DNA of 64,000 bases from Staphylococcus sp. NAM3COL9. GTDB lineage: Bacteria > Bacillota > Bacilli > Staphylococcales > Staphylococcaceae. This document shows positions 19,914-30,086 of the stretch, in pieces (within the stretch, counting starts at the first letter, position 1; each line of letters begins with the position of its first letter). The notes under the pieces were generated by a model. That model made no database searches. It was not told the DNA's origin and saw only the letters and a list, made by a program, of their open reading frames with translations. The stretch lies in the NCBI RefSeq assembly GCF_001431205.1, contig NZ_LGPC01000014.1:197674-261673 (forward strand), written 5' to 3'. A program made the position numbers and the translations under genes.

Positions 19914-22445
19914 TTACGCACCGTGGCAGTTTTTATATTTTTTTCCACTACCGCAAGGGCAAGGATCATTTCTACCGATATGGTCATCTTTAACATAAGG
20001 CGATGCTTTAGCCTTTTCTTTACCATCTTCTGCAGATACATGTTCAGCCTTACCGAAATCTGTAGCTTTATCACGTTCTAAGTCATCTTCAACCGTTACT
20101 ACTGATTTCAAGATATATTTGCTGACATCTTCTTCGATATTTTGCATCATTGTATCGAAAAGTTCGTGCCCTTCGTTTTGATAATCACGTAACGGATTTT
20201 GTTGGCCATAAGAACGCAAATGGATACCTTGACGTAGTTGATCCATTGTATCTATATGATCTGTCCAATGTAAATCGATTGAACGAAGTAAAATCATACG
20301 TTCGAATTCATCAAATTGTGTACCAATTTTCTCTTTTTGATCTTTTAAAGCCACTTCAACTTTTGACCAAACAATATCAATGATATCTTCTTGATCTTTA
20401 CCTTTGATATCTTCTAGTTTTAAGTCGCCTTCATTTAAGAATACATCATCAATATAGTTAATGAATGGCTCATAATCTAAATCTTCTTCGTCTTCATTTA
20501 TATAATAATGAACGCTTCTATCTAATGTAGACTGGAGCATTTCATTTACTAAATCTCCACTTTCATCATTATCAATAATACGGTTACGTTCACCATATAT
20601 AATCTCACGTTGTTTACGTAATACATCATCATATTCAAGTACACGTTTACGCGCATCAAAGTTATTACCTTCTACACGTTTTTGGGCAGATTCAACAGCA
20701 CGTGACACCATTTTAGATTCTATTGGTGTAGAATCATCCATACCTAAACGATTCATCATACTTTGTAAACGCTCCGAACCAAAACGTACCATTAAATCAT
20801 CCTGTAGTGATAAGTAGAAGCGACTGTCCCCTTTATCACCTTGTCGTCCCGCACGACCACGTAATTGGTCATCAATACGACGAGATTCATGACGTTCTGT
20901 ACCGATTACTGCAAGGCCTCCGATTTCTTCAACACCTGCGCCAAGTTTAATATCTGTACCTCTACCTGCCATGTTAGTAGCGATAGTAACTGCACCACGT
21001 TGACCAGCACCAGCAACTATATCTGCTTCACGTTCATGATTTTTAGCATTTAAAATATCATGACGTACGCCCTGTTTCTTCAATAAGTCAGAAATATATT
21101 CACTGGTTTCAACTGCAACTGTACCTAATAGTACGGGCTGTCCAAGTTTATGTTTTTCAATAACATCGTCAACAACTGCATCAAATTTACCTTTTTGACT
21201 AATGTATATTAAGTCTGGTTTATCCACACGTTGTATCGGTTTGTTAGTAGGAATTTGAGTTACTGTCATATTATAGATGTTTCTGAACTCTTCTTCTTCG
21301 GTTTTAGCTGTACCTGTCATACCAGAAAGTTTATTGTACATTCTGAAATAGTTTTGGAACGTAATAGAAGCCATTGTTTTAGATTCGTTTTGAATCTTCA
21401 CGCCTTCTTTCGCTTCTATAGCTTGGTGTAAGCCTTCTGAAAAACGACGTCCTGGCATTGTACGACCAGTAAATTGGTCAACAATTAAGACTTCACCATT
21501 ATTAACCATGTAATCTACATCTCGTTGTAATGTTACATGTGCACGTAATGCAGTGTTAATGTGGCTAATAATATCAACATTATTAACATCATATAGATTA
21601 TCAATCTTAAACATGCGTTCTGCTTTATCAATACCTTGTTCTGTTAATTGAACAGCTTTGGTTTTTTCATCGTAGTTATAGTCGTCTTCATTTTTCAACA
21701 TTTTAGCAAAGACATTTGCTTGTGTATAAAGTGAGGTCGATTTCTCAGCTTCACCTGAAATAATCAGTGGCGTACGCGCTTCATCAATTAAAATTGAGTC
21801 AACTTCATCAATGATAGCAAAGTTTAATGGTCTCATAACACGTTCTTCTGCATAGTTCACCATATTATCACGTAAATAATCGAAGCCTAACTCATTATTC
21901 GTACTATACGTAATATCACTTGCGTATGCTTCTCTCTTCTCATTAGTTGTCATACTGTTCACATTTAATCCTACTGATAACCCTAGAAATTCATATAGTT
22001 CTGCCATTTCTTCGCTTTGTGTACTAGATAAATATTCGTTTACTGTAATAACATGCACGCCACGACCTAACAATGCGTTTAAATAAACTGGCATTGTTGC
22101 AGTTAACGTTTTACCTTCACCTGTTCTCATTTCAGAAATATCGCCACCATGAATTGCAATACCACCCATAACCTGAACTTTATATGGAATCATATTGAAC
22201 ACACGTTTCGAACCTTCTCTTACGAGCGCAAAAGCTTCCGGTAAAATATCATCGAGCATTTTATATTGTTTTTTAATATCTTCTTCTGCTTGTAATTGTT
22301 TTTGAAATGCTTTTGTTTTCTCCCTAATTTCTTCATCAGTTAATATCGACGTATCCTCTTCTAACGCAAGGACTTTGTCGGCTAATTTACCAAGGCGTTT
22401 TATTTCTTTTTTATTGCCATCTGCAATCTTTGATAAAAAACCCAT
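19914..22445 (-). CDS. secA: Protein translocase ATPase SecA
   Basis: SecA is the motor that pushes preproteins through SecYEG. The 843 residues include NBD1 Walker A MRTGEGKT (about 101-108), the [19 protein letters not shown] region, NBD2 motifs ([13 protein letters not shown] and [13 protein letters not shown]-like) and a C-terminal zinc site, [14 protein letters not shown]. The length is that of SecA1. The ribosome binding site is AAAGGAGC. It sits between hpf and prfB, each with its own terminator. The 22446-22664 gap upstream has no gene that I can identify. Confidence 0.98.
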   Translation of the reverse strand: MGFLSKIADGNKKEIKRLGKLADKVLALEEDTSILTDEEIREKTKAFQKQLQAEEDIKKQYKMLDDILPEAFALVREGSKRVFNMIPYKVQVMGGIAIHGGDISEMRTGEGKTLTATMPVYLNALLGRGVHVITVNEYLSSTQSEEMAELYEFLGLSVGLNVNSMTTNEKREAYASDITYSTNNELGFDYLRDNMVNYAEERVMRPLNFAIIDEVDSILIDEARTPLIISGEAEKSTSLYTQANVFAKMLKNEDDYNYDEKTKAVQLTEQGIDKAERMFKIDNLYDVNNVDIISHINTALRAHVTLQRDVDYMVNNGEVLIVDQFTGRTMPGRRFSEGLHQAIEAKEGVKIQNESKTMASITFQNYFRMYNKLSGMTGTAKTEEEEFRNIYNMTVTQIPTNKPIQRVDKPDLIYISQKGKFDAVVDDVIEKHKLGQPVLLGTVAVETSEYISDLLKKQGVRHDILNAKNHEREADIVAGAGQRGAVTIATNMAGRGTDIKLGAGVEEIGGLAVIGTERHESRRIDDQLRGRAGRQGDKGDSRFYLSLQDDLMVRFGSERLQSMMNRLGMDDSTPIESKMVSRAVESAQKRVEGNNFDARKRVLEYDDVLRKQREIIYGERNRIIDNDESGDLVNEMLQSTLDRSVHYYINEDEEDLDYEPFINYIDDVFLNEGDLKLEDIKGKDQEDIIDIVWSKVEVALKDQKEKIGTQFDEFERMILLRSIDLHWTDHIDTMDQLRQGIHLRSYGQQNPLRDYQNEGHELFDTMMQNIEEDVSKYILKSVVTVEDDLERDKATDFGKAEHVSAEDGKEKAKASPYVKDDHIGRNDPCPCGSGKKYKNCHGA

Positions 22446-22664
22446 TTTGTTCGCTCCTTTAGCTTTTAACTCTTCGCTTACAACAATTTATGATATCACT
22501 TATAAGCTTAAATTTACACTTATTAACTTTCCATTTAAACCGTTTTTCGCTTGTTACTGCTATTTTTTATTTATTAGTAGTTTTCATTTTTTATTATATT
22601 TCTTATCCAATAAAAATATACACAAATTCTTACCTAACTTTCAAATTATTTCATAGTAACACAA

Positions 22665-22705
22665 CAAAAAATGAGCGTCCATGATTTAACTCAATCATGA
22701 ACGCT
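22665..22705 (-). terminator. Terminator of hpf
   Basis: On the minus strand, AGCGTTCATGATT pairs with AATCATGGACGCT (one G-U) and is followed by TTTTTT. Confidence 0.9.
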
Positions 22706-22740
22706 ACGGTTAGTTTAATATTGGACTTAATTAAAACAAA

Positions 22741-23307
22741 TTATTCAGTTGTTTCAATCAAACCATATTTTCCATCTCTTCTTTTATAAACAATACTTGT
22801 ACCATCAGTTTCACGATCTGTAAAAATAAAGAAATCATGTCCTAATAAATCCATTTGCAATACTGCTTCTTCTGAATCCATAGGTTTCAAACTGAAATTT
22901 TTTGAACGAATAATTTCGATATCACTTTCATTATCATCATTTTGAATCTCTTCTGCTTCACTTTCTTGTGGTAATGATGCAAATGCTTCTTGTTCTCCAC
23001 GACTTCGATTTTTACGATTTATACGCGTTTTGTATTTTCTAACTTGTCTTTCAAGTTTACCATTAATCGAATCAATACCTGCATATAAATCATCGTGGCG
23101 TTCTTCAGCTCTTAAAGTAACGTTTTTCAATGGAATAGTTACTTCGATTTTCGCTGCTGAATTTTGATACGTTTTTACTTTAACGTGTGCGATTGCATTT
23201 GGCACATCACTAAAATATCTTTCTAATTTACCAATTTTCTCCTCAATATAGTTGCGAATCGCATCAGTAATAGTGAGGTTCTCCCCGTGAATTTCAAATC
23301 TGATCAT
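22741..23307 (-). CDS. hpf: Long-form ribosome hibernation promoting factor
   Basis: Long HPF dimerises 70S ribosomes into inactive 100S particles in stationary phase. The 188 residues comprise the N-terminal YfiA/HPF RNA-binding domain (about 1-100), a linker rich in acidic residues (about 105-130) and the C-terminal dimerisation domain (about 130-188). The AAAGGAG ribosome binding site is good. A TATAAT (23355-23360, minus strand) in the short gap to comFC suggests its own promoter, so hpf need not depend on the comF operon. Confidence 0.95.
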   Translation of the reverse strand: MIRFEIHGENLTITDAIRNYIEEKIGKLERYFSDVPNAIAHVKVKTYQNSAAKIEVTIPLKNVTLRAEERHDDLYAGIDSINGKLERQVRKYKTRINRKNRSRGEQEAFASLPQESEAEEIQNDDNESDIEIIRSKNFSLKPMDSEEAVLQMDLLGHDFFIFTDRETDGTSIVYKRRDGKYGLIETTE

Positions 23308-23374
23308 AATAATCGACTCCTTTAAAAACCTCTATATTGGTAATATTGCTTACTATTATAATACCACGTTTCTC

Positions 23375-24046
23375 CTACCGTGCAAACGTAAACACATCGA
23401 ATTTTCTGATTTTTCTAACAAAAAGTAATTTTGCAGCATTATGAACTGTTAAGCCTGTAGTATAAATGTCATCTACAAGTAAAATATTTTTATTTTCTAA
23501 ATCTATATTTTTTGCGATTTCAAATGGATTTTTTGATTGAGCGCGCAATTGTTTTCCTAAAAGTGATTGCTTTGGACGAACTCGCGTACATAGTAAAGCC
23601 TCGTAATTCACGCCCATTTCATCTAACACGGTCAACACGGGATTAAATGTTCGCTCTTTATCTCTAACTAAAGGAGATGGTATCGGCACAATATAATCAT
23701 ATAATATTTGAAGAAACTTAAGCTGTGTTGCTAATATTTCACAGATTGCGACATCTTTTTTAAATTTATATTGATGTATAAGTGCCTTCATCATACCTTT
23801 ATATTGGTATTGACAATATAACTGATTCATTAAACGATATTTTGTAGCTAAAAATAGACAATCTAAGCAGTTCTCCTCACTTTCGTCTAATTTCTTTAAA
23901 CATCTGACACATCGATTGAAGGGCTTAATATTGATCTCAGCCCACTGTTCTATGCATGATTCACATAATTTAGATGCTTTTTTAAAAAATGTGAAGGCAT
24001 TAAATACTTCAGAATACGTATGATGACATTGAATACATTTAGCCAT
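23375..24046 (-). CDS. comFC: ComF family protein ComFC (phosphoribosyltransferase fold)
   Basis: This 223-residue protein has N-terminal zinc-type cysteine pairs (CIQC, CESC, CVRC, CLDC) and a C-terminal phosphoribosyltransferase motif, ILLVDDIYTTG (about 189-199). ComFC is needed for efficient transformation in B. subtilis and streptococci; its biochemical role is unclear. It overlaps the end of comFA by 8 bp. Nothing is broken, so the DNA-uptake genes here look intact. Confidence 0.93.
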   Translation of the reverse strand: MAKCIQCHHTYSEVFNAFTFFKKASKLCESCIEQWAEINIKPFNRCVRCLKKLDESEENCLDCLFLATKYRLMNQLYCQYQYKGMMKALIHQYKFKKDVAICEILATQLKFLQILYDYIVPIPSPLVRDKERTFNPVLTVLDEMGVNYEALLCTRVRPKQSLLGKQLRAQSKNPFEIAKNIDLENKNILLVDDIYTTGLTVHNAAKLLFVRKIRKFDVFTFAR

Positions 24047-25292
24047 CTAACCATCCCCTGCTTTGCGCTAATACGTTCATTTTTTTAATGTCCTTTCGTG
24101 CTTTAAGCATGTCCATCGTAATTCCCTCGTGTAAATATAGTACTAATCCTGATGGGGCTTCTAATTTACGCCCCACTCTTCCAGCAATTTGAACAAGTGC
24201 ACTACTTTCAAACATATGACTATTAAGCACAATAACGTCTAAGTTTGCCATAGTAAATCCTCTTTCTAAAATTGTAGTGGTAAACATCACTTTATATTCA
24301 CCTTTTCTTAAATCGCTCACTTTTTCAAAACGAAATACATCCTCACTATGTACATAAGTCAATGAAGTTATTTCTGTTTTATAACAATGATACATTTGTT
24401 TCATAAGATGTATGTGATTAAAAAACACGAGCGTATACCGTCCTGATTCAATTTGATGTTTCAATAGTTTCATAAGAAAGCGTTGCGTTTTGTGAAATTT
24501 TATTTTGTAATATTTAAACTGAGGAACTGGCAAAGGTTGCCTATGGAAACGGGCAGGCAATGTTACTATATGATCTGCTTTCATTTTTCTAAGTAATGCA
24601 GTTGGCGGCGTCGCAGTCATGTAAATGTGGCAATGATGTTCTTTTGAAGCATGTGTTATGACATCAAAGAGTATTGGATCCATTGATAAAGGAAATGCGT
24701 CAACTTCATCTACAATAATCAAGTCAAAATGATGCTTAAACCGATATAATTGATGTACCGTAGCAATCACAAAGTGACCATTATGACATTGTCTCTGACC
24801 TTGATAGAGTATATCTATCGCTTCATCTCGAAAAGCTGGTTTAATACGTAAACTCACTTCTATAACAACATCTACTCTAGGCGATACAATGGCAACATTA
24901 TAGCCTTCTCTTCTCGCAAAACTAATACCTTCAAAAATCATTTCTGTCTTACCTGAGCCTGTCACAGCATACAATAAAATAGAATTAAAATTTTTAACCG
25001 CTTCTAAAATTTTAATTGAAGCAAAGCGTTGTTGTTCTGATAATTCAAATGGCAAATGATATATTCCCTGGGAAATATCCGCATTTGTTCCAGTAATATA
25101 TACTTCATTAATATTATCCATTCTTCCCAAATTGATACAATTTCGGCAATACACAACTTCTTTATCTAATAATGTTGAAAAGTATTTGTAAAAATGACGT
25201 TTTTCTTGTGTATGACACTGTATACAATACCAACATCCTTTTTTGTTTATCACTCCAGTAGAAATGTGTTTAATTTTCTCATCAGTTAACAT
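24039..25292 (-). CDS. comFA: ComFA DEAD-box DNA translocase of competence
   Basis: ComFA is a single-strand-DNA-dependent ATPase that helps pull transforming DNA through the ComEC channel. The 417 residues have N-terminal zinc cysteines (CWYCIQC and CRNC), Walker A AVTGSGKTE (about 109-117), a DEVD Walker B and the helicase C-terminal motif QIAGRVGRK. It heads the comFA-comFC operon. The ribosome binding site is weak, as is common for late competence genes normally silent in staphylococci. Confidence 0.94.
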   Translation of the reverse strand: MLTDEKIKHISTGVINKKGCWYCIQCHTQEKRHFYKYFSTLLDKEVVYCRNCINLGRMDNINEVYITGTNADISQGIYHLPFELSEQQRFASIKILEAVKNFNSILLYAVTGSGKTEMIFEGISFARREGYNVAIVSPRVDVVIEVSLRIKPAFRDEAIDILYQGQRQCHNGHFVIATVHQLYRFKHHFDLIIVDEVDAFPLSMDPILFDVITHASKEHHCHIYMTATPPTALLRKMKADHIVTLPARFHRQPLPVPQFKYYKIKFHKTQRFLMKLLKHQIESGRYTLVFFNHIHLMKQMYHCYKTEITSLTYVHSEDVFRFEKVSDLRKGEYKVMFTTTILERGFTMANLDVIVLNSHMFESSALVQIAGRVGRKLEAPSGLVLYLHEGITMDMLKARKDIKKMNVLAQSRGWLDG

Positions 25293-25344
25293 ATCTTTTT
25301 CGATAATTATTTTTCCATAATGTTTTATTTTAGATAACCTCCAA

Positions 25345-25386
25345 TAAAAAAAGACATGTACACCATCCTTGGCATGACATGTCTTT
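25345..25386 (-). terminator. Terminator of degV
   Basis: On the minus strand, AAGACATGT pairs with ACATGTCTT around a 17-nt loop and is followed by a T-run. Confidence 0.85.
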
Positions 25387-25400
25387 AAACGAATTAATAT

Positions 25401-26264
25401 TTATGATATACGTATGTTTCTCCCTGTAAACCCTAGTCCCATGCCACCAGAACCTAAGTGTGCTGCAATAACAGGTCCTAATTTAGAGCGGTGAAGATGA
25501 TATTGCGGATATTTTTCTTTTAATTCTTTTTCCATCCACACTGCATCTTCTGCTTTATCCCCCTCAATAATATATAATGTTACTTCTTCATAATCCTTCA
25601 CTTGAGCGGTAACTTTATTAATAATTTCATTGAGTGCACGTTTTTTCGTGCGGACTTTTGCTTCTGGTACAATTTTGCCATCATCAAATGTTAAAACAGG
25701 TTTCATTTTCAACATTGTACCTACCCAAGCTTGAGCTCCGGTGATACGGCCACTTTTCTGTAGATTTTTTAAATCATCTACCATTAAAATTGCACCAGTT
25801 ACTTCACGCACAGCTTCAAGGTCTTTAACGATATCTTGAGGCTTATATCCTTGTTCTATCATTTCAACTGCACGTAGTACATAACCACCTTCTACCATCG
25901 CAGCTAATTTCGAATCAAATGTGTGCACATTGATTCCTTCTACCATTTTCCCTGCTTGCGTAGCTGTTTGATAACTACCACTAATTCCAGATGATATGAA
26001 GATAGCTATGACATCTGTATAGTCTTCCTCTCGGAGTTCTTCAAAATGTTTTATAAACTCTCCAATAGCAGGTTGACTGGTCGTGGGAATTGTATTTGAA
26101 GTTTCCATTCTTTTATAAAATGCTTCCGTTGATATTGTTGCATTTTCTATAAAATTTTCACCATTATCAAAAGTTACGCTTAGTGGCGCAATTCTTATAT
26201 TATATTTTTCTATTAGCGTTTGAGATAGATAGCTCGTTGAATCTGTCAAGACAGCAATCTTCAT
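25401..26264 (-). CDS. DegV family fatty-acid-binding protein
   Basis: This 287-residue protein matches the DegV fold: an N-terminal LTDSTSYLS (about residues 5-13), the conserved TSQP segment (about 60) and GPVIAAHLG near the C-terminus. DegV/FakB-type proteins bind fatty acids and can present them to fatty acid kinase FakA for incorporation into phospholipid. Whether this copy is a FakB partner is inference. I chose the ATG at 26264, 5-6 nt after GAGGAGG; an upstream in-frame TTG lies within that ribosome binding site. Confidence 0.9.
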   Translation of the reverse strand: MKIAVLTDSTSYLSQTLIEKYNIRIAPLSVTFDNGENFIENATISTEAFYKRMETSNTIPTTSQPAIGEFIKHFEELREEDYTDVIAIFISSGISGSYQTATQAGKMVEGINVHTFDSKLAAMVEGGYVLRAVEMIEQGYKPQDIVKDLEAVREVTGAILMVDDLKNLQKSGRITGAQAWVGTMLKMKPVLTFDDGKIVPEAKVRTKKRALNEIINKVTAQVKDYEEVTLYIIEGDKAEDAVWMEKELKEKYPQYHLHRSKLGPVIAAHLGSGGMGLGFTGRNIRIS

Positions 26265-26433
26265 ATTAATCCTCCTCAATTATACTCACGACTATGATAC
26301 CCTATTTTAAGTAAAAAGAAAATTTATTTTTGTATTTAATCTATAATACAATACAGTGTATAATATGTGTAATTAATGATTTTAATAAATATATAAATGA
26401 TTGTCTGACTATATAAAGATGAGGTGACGATAA

Positions 26434-27075
26434 ATGGACGCTGCAATAATCACAGTTAAACAAGAACATATAATTGAAAATATAATTAGTAAATCACGTT
26501 TTATAGCGCATATTAAACCTGTGGAATCTGAAGATGCTGCTAAAGCTTTTATCGAGGCAGTGAAATCTGAACACCGAGAAGCAACACATAATTGTTCAGC
26601 ATATACAATTGGAGATCAAATGAATATCCAAAAAGCAAATGACGATGGCGAACCAAGTGGTACTGCGGGAGTTCCTATGCTCGATATTTTAAAGAAATTA
26701 GATATACATAATGCTGCCGTGGTCGTCACACGCTACTTTGGTGGTATTAAATTAGGTGGTGGCGGATTAATCCGTGCGTATAGTGGGGCAGTACGAGATG
26801 TCATTTATGATATTGGTAGAGTAGCTTTGCGTCCTGCTATACCTACAACGGTTACCATCGCCTATGATTTAACGGGTAAGTTTGAATATGAACTTGCGAG
26901 TACACCTTACTTATTACGCGAAACGAATTATACTGATAAAGTGAGTTATCGTATAGACGTTGTTAAAACAGACTACGATCAATTTATAGATTTTTTAAAT
27001 CGTAACACTTCAGGAAATTATGATGTAATAGAAAATGAAGTTGTACGCTTACCTTTCAATATTTCTACTTCCTAA
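26434..27075 (+). CDS. YigZ/IMPACT family protein
   Basis: This 213-residue protein has the N-terminal UPF0029/IMPACT domain with KSRFIAHIKPV (about 20-30), a conserved SGTAG (about 75) and GGIKLGGGGLIRAY (about 105-118). A C-terminal DUF1949 domain follows. Bacterial YigZ proteins are proposed to bind nucleic acid or ribosomes; the function is not settled. It is monocistronic and divergent from degV, with a shared terminator against tagO. Confidence 0.92.
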   Translation: MDAAIITVKQEHIIENIISKSRFIAHIKPVESEDAAKAFIEAVKSEHREATHNCSAYTIGDQMNIQKANDDGEPSGTAGVPMLDILKKLDIHNAAVVVTRYFGGIKLGGGGLIRAYSGAVRDVIYDIGRVALRPAIPTTVTIAYDLTGKFEYELASTPYLLRETNYTDKVSYRIDVVKTDYDQFIDFLNRNTSGNYDVIENEVVRLPFNISTS

Positions 27076-27110
27076 TCTTGAAATCTAAATTATACGTATT
27101 TGAGTGTAAA

Positions 27111-27143
27111 ATAAAGAGGCTTCCAACTTGGAAGCCTCTTTAT
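27111..27143. terminator. Bidirectional terminator between yigZ and tagO
   Basis: The perfect stem ATAAAGAGGCTTCC and its complement enclose a short AACTT loop. An A-rich left flank and T-rich right flank let it serve both converging genes. It touches the tagO stop codon. Confidence 0.9.
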
Positions 27144-28207
27144 TAATGATGTTCGTCGTCTTTATTTCGTTGTTTGTTTTCAATTAATTTCATTAATGGT
27201 CTGTAATCATCATCAATGAGACCAGTGAATTCTACAATAAGCTCAATCGTAACTAAAATCAGAATGAGCATCATGAGAACACCCCATGGTTGGGATAAAT
27301 ATAATATAATACTAGCAAGACTAAATAGTAATGCAATAGAATATATAAGTATTACAGTCTGGCGGTGTGAATAACCTAGTTCTAGCAATTTATGATGTAA
27401 ATGCGATTTGTCGGCTTGCATAATGTGCTGACCTTTCTTCACACGGCGTATCATCGCAAACAATGTATCAATAAACGGCACTGCTAAGATAACAATCGGG
27501 AAGAATAGTGAAATAAAAGTTATATTCTTAAATCCGAGCAATGATAGGAATCCTACAATAAACCCTACAAGCAAAGCGCCACTATCACCTAAGAAGATTT
27601 TAGCTGGATGGAAATTGAAGAATAAGAATCCTAAAAGTGCACCTATTAAGACACTGCAAATCATCATAATAAAAATATTTGCTTGTAATATTGCTATAAA
27701 GCCAATTGTCATTAACGCAATCATTGATACACCAGATGCTAAACCATCTAATCCATCGATTAAGTTAATTGCATTAGTGATAGCTACAATCCAAATCACA
27801 GTGATAGGTATCCCAAATACACCAAATTGTATCGTAGGCCCAATTGGCAAGGAGATAAAATCAATCGTAACTCCATAGTAGACAACGACGAGTGCTGCAA
27901 TTACTTGGCCAATTAATTTTATAACTGGTTTCAAATCATAGATATCATCTACAAGTCCCACCAAATAGATTAATACTGATCCAATAACAAGAGGTTTAAC
28001 TTCGGTTTCTATCGGATGTCCTAGCCATATTCCTAATAGAAACGCAAAAAGTATTACAGTGCCGCCTAATACAGAAACGGGTTTTGTATGTACTTTTCTA
28101 AAATTCGGCTTATCTACAATGCCTAATTTATGAGAAACCTTTATAATTATTGGTGTTAGTATTAAACTGACAATCATTGAGAAAATGATTAATAATAATG
28201 TATACAT
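27143..28207 (-). CDS. tagO: Undecaprenyl-phosphate N-acetylglucosaminyl-1-phosphate transferase TagO/TarO
   Basis: This enzyme starts wall teichoic acid synthesis by moving GlcNAc-1-phosphate from UDP-GlcNAc to undecaprenyl phosphate. The protein has about 10-11 membrane segments and the polyprenyl-phosphate transferase motifs: GLVDDIYDL, LIDGLDGLASG and LGDSGALLVGF. The frame is open 28 codons further upstream. I chose the ATG at 28207 (MYTLLLIIF, 354 residues) because GAAGGTG precedes it and the known S. aureus protein (the llm locus) has a similar start. Loss of the homologue sensitises MRSA to beta-lactams. Confidence 0.95.
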   Translation of the reverse strand: MYTLLLIIFSMIVSLILTPIIIKVSHKLGIVDKPNFRKVHTKPVSVLGGTVILFAFLLGIWLGHPIETEVKPLVIGSVLIYLVGLVDDIYDLKPVIKLIGQVIAALVVVYYGVTIDFISLPIGPTIQFGVFGIPITVIWIVAITNAINLIDGLDGLASGVSMIALMTIGFIAILQANIFIMMICSVLIGALLGFLFFNFHPAKIFLGDSGALLVGFIVGFLSLLGFKNITFISLFFPIVILAVPFIDTLFAMIRRVKKGQHIMQADKSHLHHKLLELGYSHRQTVILIYSIALLFSLASIILYLSQPWGVLMMLILILVTIELIVEFTGLIDDDYRPLMKLIENKQRNKDDEHH

Positions 28208-28506
28208 CAGTTCACCTTCATTAATATAATTCTTGATTATTTCGAATTTCAAAGTTGTTACATTGAAAATAATTTTTACTTTAAACTGCAAATTTATATT
28301 ATCTATAAAATGGTCTGTGGTGTTGATACAACTCTAATAAATTGTACACCTAACATATCTAAATATTTATGCACTTAATACCATAATACCTCATACGCTT
28401 TTACTTATACAAATAGTAATGAGATAATTAACATTCTACAAACAAATTCTTTTTGATTTTTAATTATAAACTAAGCAATTTTTATATAATCACTCAGACA
28501 ATTATT

Positions 28507-28580
28507 TTAACATGAATATTAAGTGAATGTTATAAATTTCTATTTATATAGTGATGACAAAATGTAAGTTTTCACTTACA
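28507..28580 (+). promoter_or_regulatory. gdpS promoter and downstream inverted repeat
   Basis: TTAACA (28507-28512), an 18-bp spacer and TATAAA (28531-28536) form a plausible SigA promoter. A perfect inverted repeat TGTAAGT-TTTC-ACTTACA (28563-28580) follows at about +20 to +38. It could be an operator or an RNA hairpin. The rest of the tagO-gdpS gap (28208-28506) shows no other element. Confidence 0.5.
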
Positions 28581-28616
28581 ATAACTAAGTGTTTATTCAA
28601 AGGAGTGTAACGTTAA

Positions 28617-29687
28617 ATGTTTGAAGCTATTATCTACAATATCTCTGTTATTGTGGCAGGAATATACTTATTCCATCGCTTACAGTATTCAGAAAATAAA
28701 AACATGGTGTTTTCAAAAGAATACGTCACTATTTTAATGACGATAGTAGCACTTTTACTATCTGCCTACCCAGTGCCCCTATTCAATGAATACGCACTCT
28801 ATTTATCATTCGTACCTATTTTATTCTTAGGTAGATATACAAATATGGTATACACCGTTCTAGCCGCGATTATTGTATCTGTAGTCAATGTGCTGATTGG
28901 TGATTTCACTATAATTATTGCTACGATTCTCATTGTTATATCATTCGTGGTCGGCGCAGTCGGACCATTTTTGAAACAAAGCGACATTGTTTCATTACAA
29001 ATCCTTAATACAATTACATTAGTTATTTTGGTTATTTTATCACTTATTAGTCCTTATTATGAATTAATAGAGGTATTGTTCTTAATACCACTATCCTTTA
29101 TTTTAACGATTACTTCTTCTATTACATTTGTTGATATTTGGCATTTTTTCTCATTAGTAAATCGTTATGAAAATGAAGATAAACTAGACTATTTAACTGG
29201 TTTAGGTAATGTTAAAGAATTTGACAGACATTTAAATGAAACGACGCGGATCGCTGAAGAAAACAATGAGAGCTTAGGGTTATTACTCATTGATATAGAT
29301 GGTTTCAAAGATGTAAATGATAAATTTTCACATAAATCTGGCGATGCCGTACTTCGACAAGTTGCTCAACTATTAAAAAATTATGTACCTCAACAATTTA
29401 GTATTTATCGTAATGGAGGCGAAGAATTTTCAATTGTCTTATACGATTATACTTTAGATCAATGTGTAAAGCTCAGTGAAAATATTCGTGCAGGGGTAGA
29501 ACAATCCACTTTCCATTTACCAAATAAAGAAGTTATCAAATTGTCTGTATCCATTGGAGTAGGTTACTTAACCCAAGAAGATTACAAATCTCAACGTAAA
29601 GTATTTAAAATTGCGGATGACATGCTACATATGGCAAAAAATGAAGGCCGTAATCAAGTCATGTTTAATCCAATTGTTAAATTATAA
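28617..29687 (+). CDS. gdpS: GGDEF domain membrane protein GdpS
   Basis: This 356-residue protein has about six membrane helices (residues 1-175, 5TM-LYT-like sensor) and a C-terminal GGDEF domain with the active-site motif GGEEF (about residue 265). The allosteric RxxD inhibitory site is not seen before it. From the literature, staphylococcal GdpS is the main or only conserved GGDEF protein of the genus and influences biofilm without demonstrable cyclic-di-GMP signalling. It is monocistronic, with an inverted repeat in its leader and a strong terminator. Confidence 0.93.
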   Translation: MFEAIIYNISVIVAGIYLFHRLQYSENKNMVFSKEYVTILMTIVALLLSAYPVPLFNEYALYLSFVPILFLGRYTNMVYTVLAAIIVSVVNVLIGDFTIIIATILIVISFVVGAVGPFLKQSDIVSLQILNTITLVILVILSLISPYYELIEVLFLIPLSFILTITSSITFVDIWHFFSLVNRYENEDKLDYLTGLGNVKEFDRHLNETTRIAEENNESLGLLLIDIDGFKDVNDKFSHKSGDAVLRQVAQLLKNYVPQQFSIYRNGGEEFSIVLYDYTLDQCVKLSENIRAGVEQSTFHLPNKEVIKLSVSIGVGYLTQEDYKSQRKVFKIADDMLHMAKNEGRNQVMFNPIVKL

Positions 29688-29720
29688 AAAATATTCCCAA
29701 TTTAAAACTGCTCAAACTAG

Positions 29721-29778
29721 GAGTGGGTATATGAAATCAAAGTTCAAACTTTGATTTCATATACCCACTCTCTTCCTT
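29721..29778 (+). terminator. Long perfect hairpin terminator after gdpS
   Basis: A 23-bp perfect stem (29721-29743 with 29748-29770) starts GAGTGGG, ends CCCACTC and has a 4-nt loop. It is followed by TCTTCCTTTTT. The stem contains GAAATCAAA, also found in the palindrome at 51587. Between it and 29940 I see nothing else. Confidence 0.8.
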
Positions 29779-29973
29779 TTTGTGATCGCTTTCTGTAGAT
29801 ACATTTTAAATTATGGAACTCCCCTCTAATTTCAAAAATAACTATTTCTGAAAACAGACACAGCCAACACTTAAAGAATCTATATGTTAAAATTGAAACC
29901 TAGATTGAAGCGCATATTTCAATTTTACTTTTTAACTTAAAAACAACAATTATAAATTATGTTTGTTACAATA

Positions 29974-30055
29974 TATAATGGAAGTTTAACAATTAATAAC
30001 GAAGTATAAATTGTTATTGAAAGTTACTGTGGTACGCTGTAAACTTTCAATTGTT
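29974..30055 (+). promoter_or_regulatory. Structured leader of the ThrE-type exporter genes
   Basis: A -10-like TATAAT (29974-29979) has no strong -35. The predicted transcript can form hairpin A, AACAATT (29988-29994) with AATTGTT (30009-30015), or hairpin B, TTGAAAGTT (30017-30025) with AACTTTCAA (30042-30050). A second AATTGTT (30049-30055) could compete for the first arm. The ribosome binding site GGAGGTG follows at about 30070. It may be an attenuator-like leader, but no known riboswitch class is recognised. Confidence 0.4.
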
Positions 30056-30086
30056 CTAATATCATTTCAGGAGGTGACCAACAACT

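Noticed and set aside
23375-25292. Possible decay of the competence genes comFA/comFC
   Set aside because: Both frames are complete, keep Walker, helicase, zinc and phosphoribosyltransferase motifs and overlap as expected for an operon.
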